From an uncultured Dysgonomonas sp. (GTDB lineage: Bacteria > Bacteroidota > Bacteroidia > Bacteroidales > Dysgonomonadaceae), in assembly GCF_934668725.1 (NCBI RefSeq), contig NZ_CAKUOF010000007.1, positions 62,001 to 126,000 on the forward strand: a stretch of DNA of 64,000 nt, in the 5' to 3' direction. The translations under genes were made by a program, and so were the position numbers. Positions 63,460-64,000 of the stretch are shown here, piece by piece. Position 1 is the stretch's first letter. Every line of letters begins with the position of its first letter. Below the pieces are notes generated by a model. It worked only from the letters and a program-made list of their open reading frames with translations. It was not told the DNA's origin and made no database searches.

Positions 63460-64000
63460 TTATTCTTTAGACAAAGATGCTTTAAGTTCTTTCATCTCTT
63501 GCTCCAAAGCCTTATTCTTCGCATCTTGTTGAATTACATATAATGTCAACTCTTCGATCTTTTGTAACAACTTGGCTTGCATTTCGGCTACCTTGATTCC
63601 TTCTTCCAGCACTTGCTTTTCGGAAGGAACATCAGGGAGATGTTTATGCTCTTCGATATGAGCTTTAACTTCCTCTAAAGGCAGTAGCTTGTACTCTTTA
63701 TCAAACACAAAATCTGACCATTTTGTTGCTTCAACTTTTACTTCATTGGCAAATACTGTTCCGTTAGCATAAAAATTAGCTCCTTTAATATTACCGTTTA
63801 CATCTAATTTCTGTGTCGGGGTAGCAGTTCCGACTCCAACATTGCCAGCACTATTAATCCCCATACGATACTGACCTGCTGTAAAAAATTTGATACCGCC
63901 ATAACCTGCTTGCCATAAAGTATTACCTCCTGAGTTCCAAGGATCAGCCATCCATCCTAAAGCATAATGTCCCATACTACGTCCTTCATAAACAAATACA
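63460..64000 (-). CDS. tail-fibre-like surface protein with GVGT head repeat (5'-partial)
   Basis: The frame is open from the window edge (reads VFVYEGRSMGHYALGW...) to TAA at 63460; about 180 residues visible, N-terminus outside. GNVGVGTATPTQKLDVNGNIKG is the head repeat also in the genes at 28867 and 29617. NGTVFANEVKVEATKWSDFVFD, YKLLPLEEVKAHIEEHKHLPDVPS and EGIKVAEMQAKLLQKIEELTLYVIQQ form the C-terminal module common in Bacteroidetes surface proteins, close in plan to phage tail-spike intramolecular chaperone regions, ending in a coiled coil. Probably surface exposed; 23 bases upstream of nif3. Confidence 0.85.
   Translation of the reverse strand, partial: VFVYEGRSMGHYALGWMADPWNSGGNTLWQAGYGGIKFFTAGQYRMGINSAGNVGVGTATPTQKLDVNGNIKGANFYANGTVFANEVKVEATKWSDFVFDKEYKLLPLEEVKAHIEEHKHLPDVPSEKQVLEEGIKVAEMQAKLLQKIEELTLYVIQQDAKNKALEQEMKELKASLSKE

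Overview
The window is an AT-rich chromosomal segment of a Bacteroidota bacterium. It is most likely a member of Bacteroidales, and a Dysgonomonas/Parabacteroides-like genome would fit; the genus is an inference. The lineage call rests on a SusC/SusD pair with two GH97 enzymes and a GH92 enzyme, the compact rpsF-rpsR-rplI operon, a DUF4494 gene, a protein joining HU-like and SPOR domains, a type IX secretion sorting tail on an amylase, and many upstream TAnnTTTG boxes, the -7 element of the Bacteroidetes sigma factor.

Layout. 1-3400: end of a membrane protein, polyprenyl diphosphate synthase, TatD nuclease, tRNA-Ser(GGA) and an RluF-type pseudouridine synthase. 3700-25150: an alpha-glucan utilisation region with a LacI-family regulator, an SLC45-like sugar/cation symporter, two SusB-type GH97 genes, and the operon susC-susD-susE-like-GH13, plus a divergent GH92 mannosidase. 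A TPR protein of unknown role and an HxlR/flavodoxin-fold oxidoreductase pair lie between these genes. Three copies of the palindrome TGCAAACGTTTGCA lie upstream of the GH97 genes and in the susC/GH92 gap. They are probably operators of one regulon, with the local LacI protein as the obvious candidate regulator.

25200-33400: lipoprotein, truncated haemoglobin, two small membrane proteins, tRNA-Gln(TTG), tyrS, then a leader carrying a 45-nt GA tract before two tandem secreted 'GIGT' proteins, followed by ribosomal genes, MarR, a periplasmic thioredoxin and an ECF sigma factor. 33700-47000: htpG, a DsbD-like reductase, mazG, folA, a secreted Gfo/Idh/MocA protein, an RsmI-like methyltransferase, an MFS exporter, oxyR, a YggS-type PLP protein, DUF4494 and galK. 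47400-52020: a five-gene late cobalamin synthesis/salvage operon. 52080-61140: the HU/SPOR protein and a six-gene exopolysaccharide operon (Wza, Wzc, Wzy and three glycosyltransferases). 61360-64000: zinc-ribbon coiled-coil protein, NIF3-family protein, and the 3' part of a third 'GIGT' protein that runs off the window.

The most unusual structure is at 28400-28870. A promoter-like box precedes a 43-codon ORF whose 3' end is the GA tract (encoding repeated Glu-Arg). The ORF stops at TAA just before two terminator-like hairpins. A tract-length change of -2 or +4 nt would put the same ORF into a frame that has no stop through both hairpins and continues into the secreted protein gene. This looks like a possible phase-variable, translation-coupled antitermination switch. 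It is a hypothesis from sequence only.
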